A stretch of 64,000 bases of DNA from Lyophyllum atratum (Eukaryota > Basidiomycota > Agaricomycetes > Agaricales > Lyophyllaceae): the NCBI GenBank assembly GCA_014905825.1, contig JACGCN010000002.1:2232001-2296000 (forward strand). Reading direction: 5' to 3'. Shown here piece by piece: positions 25,834 through 37,115 of the stretch. The position numbers were made by a program, and so were the translations under genes. The notes beneath the pieces are model-generated. The model was not told where the DNA came from. It saw only the letters and a program-made list of their open reading frames with translations, and searched no databases. Every line of letters begins with the position of its first letter. The stretch's first letter is position 1.

Positions 25834-26458
25834 ATTCACCATTGAGCTGCAGCGACAGCTGTTTATTCGTAACTTTACATGTATCACAAGGTCCAGTAGA
25901 ATTCAAAGACACATCCGACTACAAGAGACGCGTCTCGATCTTCCCTCCGTGATCTTCCTGTGTGTCCCAAACGCGATGCGCTCTCATACAGGCATCTAGT
26001 GTGGTACTTCCACGTATGCTTTTGCAATCCATGAACGCAGTGATCACCGGGTTCCTTTGTCAATGCTGTCCGTCCTCATCCGGGCATTCCACCTTCTTGA
26101 TATCTGCTCTGCCCAGCCAGGTTTCCTAGGTACACCTCAACTACATGTCGTCGAAGTTCTCGTCGCGAATGTCGCCTTCGAGAAGAGTGAGCAGGATATC
26201 AGTTTTCACCAGGGCGTAGAGAAGATCGCCCTCCAGGGCATATTTCGGCGGCTTTTTCCGCATCCACCTTCCGAGACGCCAAGTCTTAGGGGTAGAATGA
26301 GTCGAAGGGTTATTTTGCGTGTGAAATGTAGGTGCATCGCAACTCGCTGGAACGCTCTCGAGTCTTAGTCGCAGGGATATGAATTAGTAGGAAGTATTAA
26401 ATATTATCCAAGAAGAGAAAAATACAGATTACAGCCAGAAGAGAAAATGCCATCTGAT
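25834..26458. other. intergenic between convergent genes
   Basis: Between the acyltransferase and zinc-finger stops. Open frames here are short and unrecognised. Confidence 0.5.
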
Positions 26459-27944
26459 TCAACGACCGTTGCCATTGATCATATGAGGCCCAGGAGGCAT
26501 GGAATTTGGGGGGTACGGTGGTGCCATCATCATAGTCGGTGGCGGTGGCATATGCGACATGAGAGCTTCAGCCTGTGGCCTATACCAAATTGTGTTAATC
26601 ATACTGAGAAACACATCAGTAGTAGGAGTCGTACCCAAACATATTCCCAAGTAGCTGATCCAACATTGCTTCCTTCTCATCCCGTTCCTTGTTCAACTCG
26701 GCTTTCGTCACTCGCAGCTCCTCGAGGAGAGACTCATGCTGCTCGAGCGCGTATCGATGCTTTGCCTTCATCAGGAGATACATGACCATCGATGGCGAGC
26801 GACCCAGCACTAGATTGGTTGTAGGCACGTAGTGGGGAAGAAGATGCGCGGGAAGCGGGTCCTCCGTCGACGAATTGTACCCTTCGTCGTCCTCGGGACG
26901 GCTTAGCCCACGATTTGCAGAGCTAGCACGGCGTCGCGGCGGGGGGCCGTGTGGGCTGAGAGAGCGATGGTGTCCATTAGTATTGTTATTATGCGTGTGT
27001 CCGGGGCGCGTTTCGCTCAACGAGTCCGGGTATAGGCTGGGCTCGACTTTGAAGGTGCCGAAGGTCCCTGTATTGTTCGTTGGGGTCATGGACTGCGCCT
27101 GCGAAGAAGAAGCAGTCGCAGGTCCTTGTTCGTCAGGTCCTCGCTTCCGCTTCCTGTACCCGCCACGACCGGGAGCAGGAGGTGAGATGTTATGCTGGAG
27201 ACGTAGGTGTTTGGCGAGAGCATCGGAGCGGGTAAAGGATTTGTCACATTCTGGTGTCCATGAATCATTGGTACTGCCATGGAGGATTCGAGAGATGGTA
27301 TACTTACCTGGAAGTGAACATGTAAATGGTTTCTCTCCGGTATGTGATCGTATGTGCGAAATCAGCGCGAAGCGTGAAGTTTGCGCAAGACCACGTCGTT
27401 GGCACGTCGCCCATTCACAAGTGTAATTTGATTTATGTACACCGATATGATCTGCCAAGTTAGTATTAGTTGGAGCTGCCTTCAGACTATGAAACCAGAA
27501 AGGATGGGGTATTTCGCACAAGGAGTCAGGAGATAAAGAATTGCTCGATTATCGTGCATGTCTCGATAAGACGTGAGAAACACCATCAATATACAACTAT
27601 CCGGCATGCGACGACGATGAAGTAGTGGAATGCCTAGGAATGTCTCAGAGTATCATATCATATCCGAAGTGCTCACCATCATGGATGTGTTTGATCAATG
27701 TTGGAAGATGTGTAAAGACCAGTCCACAATCGTCCCAAAGACAGGTAACACTGTCCTCCGAATCCACAGCATCTATGTGGATGGCATCCTGATGACGTTC
27801 CTCCGGCGGTGTTCCAGGTCGCGAAACAGAGAACCCCACTGCATCTGGCTGCTCGCTCGGAATCGAAAAATCATCCTGGCCTGAGGAGTCCGAGAATGAA
27901 GGTGAAGGCGACCGTGGTGACCGACTACGCGGGCTTTGGGCCAT
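26459..27944 (-). CDS. C2H2 zinc-finger DNA-binding protein
   Basis: The gene starts at ATG 27944 (MAQSPRSRSPRSPSPSFSDS). Finger 1 (CLWDDCGLVFTHLPTLIKHIHDDH) is completed across a long intron. Finger 2 is CEWATC..SRFALISHIRSH with a classical HTGEKPF linker, and finger 3 (CSLPECDKSF..HLRLQH) is completed across another short intron. After the fingers come a Lys/Arg-rich segment, a Ser/Pro-rich spacer and a C-terminal coiled coil (ESLLEELRVTKAELNKERDE). A final exon ends GPHMINGNGR. The linker and finger layout resemble fungal proteins related to the Ino80-complex subunit Iec1, but I am not sure of that identity. Divergent from VPS60, with 268 bases between starts. Confidence 0.75.
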
Positions 27945-28212
27945 TTGAAATTAGGGTGATTGCAAGGTGGCGGCGAGATCACGTCCCGGTACGAATCAGA
28001 CTTTCAAGGCGCAGATGGCTCGAGGAGCAGGGAAGTAGGAATAAGCAGGGGGTGCACAGGGTAACGCAGGAATGCAGCATGACAGGGCCAGCGAACGGTT
28101 GAAGCCGTTGCTCAATGGGCGTTGTTTGTTCCTGTTGCCCAGCGGCTTTAAACTCCCAATTTGGACGCTAGGGAGCAGCGCTGCGCCGCACTCTCCGTTC
28201 TTGACCTGCAAC

Positions 28213-29137
28213 ATGAACCGCATCTTTGGATCTTCGTCGAGCAAAAAGCCGAAAGCGAGTCTCCAGGACGCTATTACTGCAGTCAGTCTTGTGAAGCATT
28301 TATCTGACTATCACCTTAGTGACCTCATCTAGACAGATGCTCGAGTGGCCTCGATAGAGGTCAAGGTCCGCAAGCTAGATGCTGAGCTCGGGCGGTACAA
28401 AGAGCAGATGAGCAAGTTGCGCAATGGTCCGGGGAAGGTATAATCTGAAGCGTTGCCTTACCTTATTACTTGAAATCCATAGTAACACATCTTACCACAG
28501 AATGCAATCCAGCAACGAGCTCTCCGAACTCTAAAGCAGAAGCGGATGTACGAGGCCCAGATTGCACAGCTGGCTCAGCAAACATTTAACATGGAATCTG
28601 CGGCACTGACGACCGACAATCTTCGGAACACCATGGCCACTGTCGATGCGATGCAGACAGCAAATAAGGAGATGCGAAAACAGTACGGCAAGATAGATAT
28701 AGATAAGATTGAGGTGTGTATATACTCCTCTCATCTTGTGATTGTCATATTTAACGTAATGCAGAACATGCATTATGACATGGAAGATTTGTTGGAGCAG
28801 GCCAATGAAATACAGGAAACACTAGGCCGTTCATATGCTGTACCGGACGAACTCGATGAGGCGGATCTTGAAGCGGGTGAGTCACCGAAATTAATGCATC
28901 TAAGTTCTTATGCTGATGCCGTTGATGTACAGAGCTTGACGCGCTCGCTTTGGAAGAGGAAGAGGAAGGGACTTCGTACCTTGCAGATCTGAACAAAGTG
29001 CCCGACTTCATTGATGAACCACCAGTGGAGTTTTCAGAGGTTTGTATCCTTCCTACGCCCGCTTCTCCTGTCACCATGATATTAACCGTTTTGCGCAGAC
29101 ACCAGAACGACAGGAAGCCATCAAGACGACCGGGTAG
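28213..29137 (+). CDS. VPS60: ESCRT-III protein VPS60/CHMP5
   Basis: Six exons (28213-28281, 28333-28437, 28501-28713, 28765-28876, 28933-29039, 29099-29137) give 214 residues; human CHMP5 has 219. Family marks are MNRIFGSSSSKKPK, VKVRKLDAELGRYKEQM, QRALRTLKQKRMYEAQ, NMESAALTTDNLRNTMATV and YDMEDLLEQANEIQETLGRSY, ending PDFIDEPP and a short tail. Vps60 is a Snf7-family ESCRT-III protein acting with Vta1 to stimulate Vps4 at endosomes. All five introns are GT-AG and 50-63 nt. Convergent with the aldehyde dehydrogenase gene. Confidence 0.94.
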
Positions 29138-29262
29138 AAACACGGCGACATGTACAGTATTTATGAAAGCCACGGACACAATATTTCCAGGACCCAATCT
29201 GTAACATATACCATCTGTGTAATCTTAGAAGCGCATCCAAATATATGAGTTCCAACAGGACT

Positions 29263-31528
29263 TCAACCATATCTGCGCTCTTCAGACGAATCGGCAAACC
29301 AGTCATCCTTGCTTATCTCTTCGAAGCTTGCGGTATTCACGATCGTGGACTTGCTTTGCGAGTCTGAGGATATCATCAAGCGGCGTCGACTGTGCAGAGT
29401 AATTGGACCCACAAGATTCGAACGCCTCAATTCCGTTCTCTCCTTCCAATTCCGCTTTCCTTCATCCACCCCTGCAAAGATTCATTATCAATTGTCCTTG
29501 CCGCTACCTCGGACTACGTACCATGGGGAGCTTGGATCATTTCGATGGTGCGTGTTTATCCAGCATAGTCCCGCCTGCATATCTGCCGCCACTCGATGGG
29601 CTCGGGAGAGGTTGGAGGTCCATATCCCTGCGCCTAGGCCGTACTTACAGTCGTTGGCTAACGCCACACCTTCTTGGACATCCTGCCATAGGGTCAGAGG
29701 AGTGCACCAAGGTTACAGATCAAGTACTGACTCCGAATCGCCGAACGACAATGACAGGGCCAAAGATCTCCTCTTTCCACAACTCATCAGTCGAACTGAC
29801 TCCATCGACGATCGTCGGTGGGAAGAAGGACCCCTGAGCATAATCGAAACCGTCCAAGGCGGACAATCCAGACATCCGCTGTCCACCATAGAGAACTGTA
29901 CCGTTCGTACGGCTAATCATCTTCTCGATGCGCTCGAGATGATGCATAGAGATTACAGGGCCCATGGTCGATTTCGGATTCATCGCTATTTCAGTATTTG
30001 TGAGTCCGGTTACTAGAAATACAGCACGACACTCACGATCGCTCATTCGCTTTCTTATACTATCCGTCTTTTTTATCAAGGCGTTGACGAAATCGTCATA
30101 GATTGCGTCCTGTACGATGATCCTCGTTCCTGAAACGCAAGTCTGCCCAGATGCGACAAAGGACGCGAACGCCACTCCATTGACAGCAGACGGTATGTCT
30201 GCGTCGTCGAAAATGACAATAGGAGCCTGACGATGGAGGTCACAATCTGCCATGGACCCCTGAATGACTAACATACCTTGCCACCCAGTTCGGCCGTGAA
30301 AGATGCGACATTAGCCCCAGCGACTTGTCCCACAGCCCGACCAGTCTGGTTACTTGCCTAGAAATATGCTCAGAAAAAGAATATGAAAGATCCTGTGATA
30401 CTTGCTGTTACGTCAATCTTGCGAACATGGGGGTGACTGACAATCGCCTTCCCGACCGTTGGGCCAAGTCCAGGAAGAATCGTGAGAACCCCTTGTGGAA
30501 CTGTAATGTGCGTTAACGAATATCCCAGATATGAGGGTCTGGTCAATACCTCCTGCGGCTTTTGCCAACTCCGCAAACTCCAGAACAGTGATAGGTGCCA
30601 ACTTATACGAAGTACATGGTCAGGGAGGAATGATTTGCTGATGGATGACACGTACTTCAGATGGTTTGACGATGACCGAATTACCAGCTGCCAGAGCTGG
30701 TGCAATCTTCTTGACAGCAATAAGGAGTGGGTGGTTGAATGGCTGAAAGGTAGCGCTCATGTAGCAGCGTTGGACACCGGTATCATTGGACGACTCACAG
30801 TTATTTGCGCGACAACTCCCAGTGGGACGCGTTGGACATAGTTCAACAAGCTACCTTGGGTTGGAGCTACGAATCCCTGGTGGGTGCGAAGTAGCGCTGC
30901 AAAGTAGTCACTATACGCCTAAGGCCAGAGATACGAGATGACAAGTAAAGAAACAACAACTTACAGCCACTCGGGCAGACGTCCAAGTTGAGCATTCATC
31001 TCCCTGATCGTCCGGCCAGTCTGAAGCGTCTCGATCTTCGCCAATTCGGGGACATGTTCCTCTAGAAGCCGAGCAAGTTTCGAGAGAACTGTCGATCGAT
31101 GGATGGCTGGGGACCTCGACCACACTCCGGATTGGAAGGCGGACTGGGCATTTTCTATCGCGTCGTTCACGGATGCTTGGGAAGTGGAGCCAACTCTGCG
31201 AAACACAGATTACTAGGTCCATCTTGCGCAGAGTCACTAGGGTTCGACTTACTTGCATAGACTTTCCCCGTTTGCGGGATTGAATACGGTGAACCTAAGC
31301 AGGCGTTACATATCGTTCTCTACACCTGAGATGTACACCCACTCCTCGCTGTCGTCGCGTGAAACATCCCCGCGTTGTGAGAAGGGACCGTACCGAGCCT
31401 TGATATGCAACGTCCTCTGAATGGGAGGCAATTTGAGAAGAGTGCGGGTAACAATTCATAAAGCGTACCTTCTGGACAAAGCTAGCGCATCGTTTAGCTG
31501 CCAGAGATGAATAAAGCAGTGGTGGCAT
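29263..31528 (-). CDS. aldehyde dehydrogenase (NAD(P)+-dependent family)
   Basis: The gene starts at the ATG at 31528 and ends SSEERRYG at 29263. ALDH landmarks are TVFNPANGES near the N-terminus, PFNHPLL, PALAAGNSVIVKPSE, FTAELGGK with the general-base Glu, SGQTCVSGTR with the catalytic Cys, EEIFGPV and, near the C-terminus, WGGMKRSGIGRENG. It should oxidise an aldehyde to an acid; substrate not inferable. One intron (30405-30358, 48 nt) uses a GC-AG pair with the classical gcaagt donor, needed to rebuild DVTASNQTGR. The first exons before VFNPANGES rest on a 42-nt intron and are less certain. An unrelated hydrophobic frame upstream (to 31924) is in phase, so an earlier start cannot be excluded. 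Confidence 0.86.
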
Positions 31529-31997
31529 CGAAGTTAACGCGCGAGCAGGCTCGCGATCACAGACTCGGACGGAGCAGTGGCGGCAATCCGATATCCGATC
31601 GGAATTGATTCCGCCGTAACTTGTATACCCCTCATTGCGGTCCGCAGCCAAAATGTTCGGTAGACCCCCCAAGGATGCTACAGCATTTATGTAAGATTGC
31701 ATAACGTGGATATGTATAATTTCATAATGACATGCGATTGACGAAAGCAAGGATAGCGAGATAACTACGGGGGCGGCAAAAGTAGACAGCGACGGACGGC
31801 GTGGCATAGAGTGAGCAAAATAGTACGAAGAATGATGTCCGTGGAGAGAAATGGTGAGAGGAGAGTAACGGTGATTACACCCGCGGGCGGTCCCGACAAG
31901 GAGAGACTGAGTGAGGTGAGTCATGAGGAACGCGTATTATGAACATCCCAGCTAGGAAGTCCGCTGCCATTGTCCTTTGAAGAAAAACAAAGGCTGT

Positions 31998-33641
31998 TCA
32001 AAGCAAGGTAGCGTTAGGAAATAGTTCGCTAATCAACGCAACACTCTCTTTATTGCGCTTCGATCCTCCTATGTCCAGTACCCTCAGGCGCTGGTGTTGC
32101 TGATGGCCGTCTTCGCGATCGTGAGGGAGTACGATGCGCGAATTCAGATGTATTCCCAAATGGTGCAGTGCCTGGCACCTTTCGGCTATATGTGTCAAAC
32201 TGGACATGGTCGGACAAGGGGGCGACGCTCCCTCGCGAGTCACCCAAGGAAGAAGGAACGGTCTTGGATTGAGAGAAATGTGTCTGGCCTTGCGCCATGC
32301 CACCAAAAAGCGCAAGAGATTGCTATCTGATAGGACTAGCGGTCGAGGGTGCCGGATGACAAAATCCTTCAAATGCAGACTGGCGAGTAGTGACAAATCC
32401 ACCCAATCCATACCCTCTGAGGCATTGATACCCTGGATACGGATGCCGAGGTTCTTGAGCATTGGGCAACGTCTCGTCATGATGCTGAACGTATTGTGCA
32501 TCTCTGCCTTATAAGTAAGGCACCTGCTCTCCACGTAGACGCTTCGGAGAGAGTTGGATTTAGGATGTGCAAACGCACGGAGGGCCCACTTCAGGTGGGA
32601 GAGAGACCCCCACATCTGAAGCGTACGCAGCATCGAAAATTGTCCAGGGCGAGGAGTGGGAAGTTTCTGTGGAAAAATAGATGTAGTGGCGACGATCTTG
32701 AGTCCCTGAAGGCCTTCGAGATCCCCCAAACATGCGTGAAGCGTCTGGCATAGCGCTTCAGCGGGAAGAGAAAGCTTCTTTAAGTGATGAAATTGGTGAA
32801 GACCAGATACCAACGTAGCAACGGCTGAGAACTGGGGGAATTGGTTGTGTAAGGATGAGGAACTGAGCTCTAATTCGTTGCAATGAGGAAGTGCTGCCAC
32901 GAGGAATAGGATGGGAGCAAGATCGGAGACGTCGAGCGGAACAGATAGTTTGCGGAGGTCCCGTGCGCGAGGTAAGAAACGGCTGAAGCTCGCGAGTATC
33001 GCGTCACGATGTTCGTGATAAACAGCCTGGTCGAGGCGGGAGACAATGGTCAACTTGTTCAGTTGCCAGATATCAATACAAAGTGCGTCTGTAATGAGAT
33101 CTTCGGATAGACGGCAAAGGGGGATTACGGCGGAAGATACATGTTTGACTTGTGGTCCGCGTCGGTGGATGGTTATTAACGCCTCGGAGTTCTGTGCAGG
33201 GTCAATGACATGCATTGCGCGCCAAATGGAAGGAGGAACCCGTCTGAGAACAAGGTTCGCTCTCCTTGTAATCCACGACTCTGCATAGCTTGTGATCGAG
33301 AAAGACGCGAGTAGTGGGTGCCCTATTGCGATATCATCCAGGATTAAGGACAATGCACCATCATCGATTGGTCCGAGACCAGGTCCCAGGAAGATGTGTA
33401 CAGAAACCAAAGTGGCTGAGAGCCTAGCGGTGATCGTTGATGCTCGCACACTTTCGGGTGTGCCACATTCGGGATAATGGTCGAAGGCCTTGGGAAATGA
33501 GAAGCTCACAACCGCGCTGTCGGAATGAACAGCTACTTGTGCAAGCGAAGCCATTGCTCGAGGGCGTGGAGAGCACTGGCATTCTGGCGAATTGCTTATA
33601 GAGAATATCTCGAAGGTCAAAGCATCGGTGTCTACTGCCAA
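31998..33641 (-). CDS. LRR/F-box-like protein of unknown function
   Basis: One long uninterrupted frame of 547 codons ends at 31998; its first in-frame ATG is at 33554. The repeat pattern of Leu-rich stretches (RDLRKLSVPLDVSDLAP, HCNELELSSSSL, HLKKLSLPAEAL, LEGLQGLKIV, LRTLQMWGSLSHL, LKNLGIRIQG, LRVLDIGGSKRN) is that of leucine-rich repeats in the large F-box protein family of agaricomycetes. The F-box should lie at the N-terminus, upstream of the frame, but the candidate exons at 33640-33860 are not convincing. It could therefore be N-terminally truncated or decayed. F-box proteins select substrates for SCF ubiquitin ligases; no target can be inferred. Confidence 0.6.
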   Translation of the reverse strand: MAVDTDALTFEIFSISNSPECQCSPRPRAMASLAQVAVHSDSAVVSFSFPKAFDHYPECGTPESVRASTITARLSATLVSVHIFLGPGLGPIDDGALSLILDDIAIGHPLLASFSITSYAESWITRRANLVLRRVPPSIWRAMHVIDPAQNSEALITIHRRGPQVKHVSSAVIPLCRLSEDLITDALCIDIWQLNKLTIVSRLDQAVYHEHRDAILASFSRFLPRARDLRKLSVPLDVSDLAPILFLVAALPHCNELELSSSSLHNQFPQFSAVATLVSGLHQFHHLKKLSLPAEALCQTLHACLGDLEGLQGLKIVATTSIFPQKLPTPRPGQFSMLRTLQMWGSLSHLKWALRAFAHPKSNSLRSVYVESRCLTYKAEMHNTFSIMTRRCPMLKNLGIRIQGINASEGMDWVDLSLLASLHLKDFVIRHPRPLVLSDSNLLRFLVAWRKARHISLNPRPFLLPWVTREGASPPCPTMSSLTHIAERCQALHHLGIHLNSRIVLPHDREDGHQQHQRLRVLDIGGSKRNKESVALISELFPNATLL

Positions 33642-34482
33642 ATGAGGAGATTACAACTTGAAGACGCCGTGTTTCCTAGCGCATGTAAGACATTGGACGA
33701 AGTAGGAATCACCGCAGCGCACACCCGGGACGGGCTGTGAACTTTCCCTTCCCCGTATGTGATGGGTCCGGAGGCCGGGGCTAGAGAGAGTAAACTCCTG
33801 ACTGTGTGTCGCATACACCAAGTCCAAGCGCCCAGGTAGACGAAAGAAAACGCAAAACATAGCCTCAGTAATTAATTTATCAAGAAATGGAAGGGTGTAG
33901 ACAGCACGTCAAGGTAATTTCAATCTGTCCCCGGAGGGAGAGGCAATGGACGGGGGTAATCAAGATTTAGGTTGTCACACCGTTGTGATTTGGTGAAAGG
34001 TAGGGAGTGGACAGAATGAAAGAGCTCTCCACGCGGTGCAACCTCGCACGTCCAGCTTCCCTTTTGCGGAGGGATGATCTAGAGCAAAAGGGTGATGTCA
34101 AGGGCATGGATTGTAACCAGGGATCCTGAACAGGCATAAGGGCAGGTTCAGCGCATGTCGTCGTAGGATGTTGGAAGCACTGCTTGAGCTGGGACACGGC
34201 TATTCGATTATTTTGGTGCTTTCCAGCGCGAGTTGCTCTCAATTTCTGTCCTAGCAGTGGCCGTAGTAGAAGTGGATTCTAGAATGCGTCACCGCGTCAA
34301 CAATCGTCCACAACGCGTTGATCACGTGCTATTTTTTGTGGTGGCGACTTCTCCGACTGGTTGGATTGAACGGTGGCAGCTCCCCTCTTCATCCGTACCA
34401 CCATCTCCCTCCGCAGAGCTTGCATCACATCTCTTTGTCTGTCTACCAGATTTTGAGTCTCTACGGAAGATTAGCTCCTCGA
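33642..34482. other. intergenic; possible N-terminal exons of the LRR/F-box-like gene
   Basis: Frames on the minus strand at 33632-33860 might hold upstream exons of the LRR protein. The rest is the RCC1 promoter and leader. Confidence 0.35.
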
Positions 34483-36273
34483 ATGCCTCCTCGCCGTTCC
34501 TCCCGCGCAGCTTCGGCTAAACCTACCTCACTGGCAGAGCCAACACCACTAGAAAAAGCTGTTGCCAACCGATCTAAAAGCAATCCCACCAAAAGACGCG
34601 CTGCTTCTCCGCAGCGTACTCCTTCGCCGCCTCCCAAACGTTCTCGAACTGCTGCTCAAAAACCAGAGAATGACCCTCCTGAAAAGGCGCCAACATCTCG
34701 GAAACCATCCGCAAAACCGCCGTCATCGAAGAAACCCGTATCAAAAAAGGCCGCGCAGCCGCTGAAAAAGCAACCTAGCGCCAAACTTACATCGATTCCT
34801 GAAGCACCAGTGCCGCAATCGAAGCCTTATTTCAACCCACTCCCCGTCCCACCAGAAGCCGGACGTCCGGGCCTTCAACTGTTTGCGTGGGGCGCTGGGA
34901 ATTTTGGACAGTTTGGCATGGGGCCTGATGTCTTGGGAGAGCTTGATAAGCCGAAAAAGAACGTTTGGATTCAACAGCAAATCCAGGAGGGGACGTTCGG
35001 AGGGCCCGGTGCCGGTATTGAGTCTGTTGTAGCCGGTGGCCTCCACACGCTTTTCATCGATGAAAGAGGGACTGTGAGTGAACGATATGCCAGCTCAATT
35101 TTATATTTATTGATTTCTTTCTTAGGTGTGGACATGCGGAGTCAACGACGATGCAGCCTTGGGGCGCATCACAGAAAGTGTTCCTGATCCAGAGAACCCT
35201 AATTCTTTCCTGGATATCGACGAACTCACGAGCGTTCCGCATCCCCTAACCACATTGGTGGACGAGAACTTCCGGGCAGTGCAGGTGGCAAGTGGCGATA
35301 GCATCTGCGCGGCGGTCAGTCAAGAAGGAGACCTCAGAGTCTGGGGTTCTTTCCGGGTAAGAGAACGATGCCTCACCTCTCATGGAAAGTATTGACGTGC
35401 TTTCAGGTTAACGAGGGATCGCTTGGATTTTCGAGTGGACTGAAGCATCAATTCCTACCAGTGCCGATCCTCGAACTTTCGCATAAGCCAGGAGACACAG
35501 AAAAAGTTTCCGCTATTGCCGCCGGAGGCAATCACCTCCTGGTACTTACGACGCACGGCAACATTCTCACATGGGGAGCTGGAGAGCAAGCCCAGCTTGG
35601 ACGAAGGGTCCTGGAACGGCGAAAAATCCATGGCACGGTCCCCGAAAAAATCACATTAGGTACCCGTGCCCGGAAAGCGGTCAAGATAGGCGCAGGCTCG
35701 TTCCACTCCTTCGCCGTCGATGATAAAGGCGATGTTTGGGGATGGGGTCTCAACAGCATGGGGCAGACCGGGACGGGGTATGCGTCATCAGATGATGCAG
35801 TTGTCCAACTACCCCGAAAGGTCAAAAGACTCAACAAGGAAGAACTGGGTGGCGATACGGTAGTGCAAATCGTCGGGGGAAACCACCACACCTTATTCCT
35901 GACGTCTAGCGGGAAGGTCTATGCCTGCGGTCGTTCAAATGCTGGTCAGCTTGGCTTAGCGGACGATGACGAAGCTTTTGAAGACCAACTTGACCCCGAG
36001 TTCGTGACCGAGCCTGTGTTGGTCACCTTCCCCGACCCGGACGACCCTATCGTGAATATCTCCTCCGGTCCGCACAACAACATGGCCATTACCGAAGGTG
36101 GTGCGCTGTACTGCTGGGGTCAGGGTACTCAAGGCGAGCTCGGTGTGCCCGATGTTGAGGTGAAGACACCGCGAATGATCGTCCGTAAAGAGGGCGGCGC
36201 TTGGGCCGCGATTTCTGCCTCGTGTGGTGGGCAGCACACCCTGGGCCTGTTCAGGGCAAAGGAGAAAAGATGA
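34483..36273 (+). CDS. RCC1: RCC1-type Ran guanine-nucleotide exchange factor
   Basis: Exons 34483-35073, 35126-35356 and 35407-36273 give 562 residues. The first about 120 residues are basic and Ser/Pro/Lys rich (MPPRRSSRAASAKP), likely a nuclear localisation and chromatin-binding arm. The rest is a seven-bladed RCC1 propeller, with repeated signatures LFAWGAGNFGQFGMG, VWTCGVNDDAALGR, LRVWGSFR, ILTWGAGEQAQLGR, VWGWGLNSMGQTG, VYACGRSNAGQLG and LYCWGQGTQGELG. Blades carry conserved GG-x-H-x-L/G-x-x-H segments. RCC1 (yeast Srm1/Prp20) loads GTP on Ran in the nucleus and drives nucleocytoplasmic transport and spindle assembly. ATG 34483 follows an in-frame upstream region lacking domain features. 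Confidence 0.93.
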
Positions 36274-37115
36274 CAAGGGTCAAGGATGTAGTCGGGTCCG
36301 GTTTTTCTGCTCATTTACATATTAGACTTTGGTCTTGCACAACATTCCTCGCATCCAATTATTTCCTCTTGCTTTTCCCTACGGATACATTATCTAGCAG
36401 CACTTGTTCTGAACTGCCAACAAACCATTCTGCAGTTCCATCCTGACCGAGTTCGAATTCATTTGAACACCTGCGATAGACTTTGAGGCTCTTCTTCGTA
36501 GTAACTCCGCGATCGCTCATTTATCATGAATGCCCGTCCTTTTCGTCCAGCAGGTTTTCTCTTCTGACCAGAGCGTGCAAACCAACCGCTAGCTTCCTCG
36601 TGGCACCGAAAGTGAGCTCATAATGTAGCTTTGCGCCGCGGACGTTCACAGACGATATGCAGACTAAAATCTATGATCACTGCTGGCTACACTTTCGTGG
36701 ACCTCGAGTATTTAATGATCATGTCTTGTGAAGGGATCGACATTTTTGAGAACTTGATGCAAAAAGCTGCGAATACGAATTCTGATGCCTTCGGCATGTA
36801 TACCTAGATAATGGTAAGAATATATTTGACAGTATGCAGAGGTGGGCGACTTTGATGACGATGACTTCGTACTTCGGGAACTTCAAAAGAGAGTAAGCAT
36901 TTCTTGGCTGATGTTCCGAAGACGCCCGCCACCGGCCGTAGAACTTGGGATATCAGCAAAAGGACCGCAGCACAGGGAGTTTATCTTTGAAAGGGCGTCC
37001 GACGAGGAAGGCGAAGACCACTGAAAGATTGAGAGACTGTAGATTCATTCCCCATGTAGCATATGACCATATCAGATACTTGTGAAGTATATACCTAGCA
37101 CCTTTCCCTATTCCT
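36274..37115. other. intergenic with a weak acidic ORF
   Basis: A 60-codon frame at 36842-37024 (+) begins GDFDDDDFVLRELQKR just after an acceptor-like gtatgcag and ends EGEDH. It might be the last exon of a small gene, but I could not find a convincing first exon. Confidence 0.3.
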
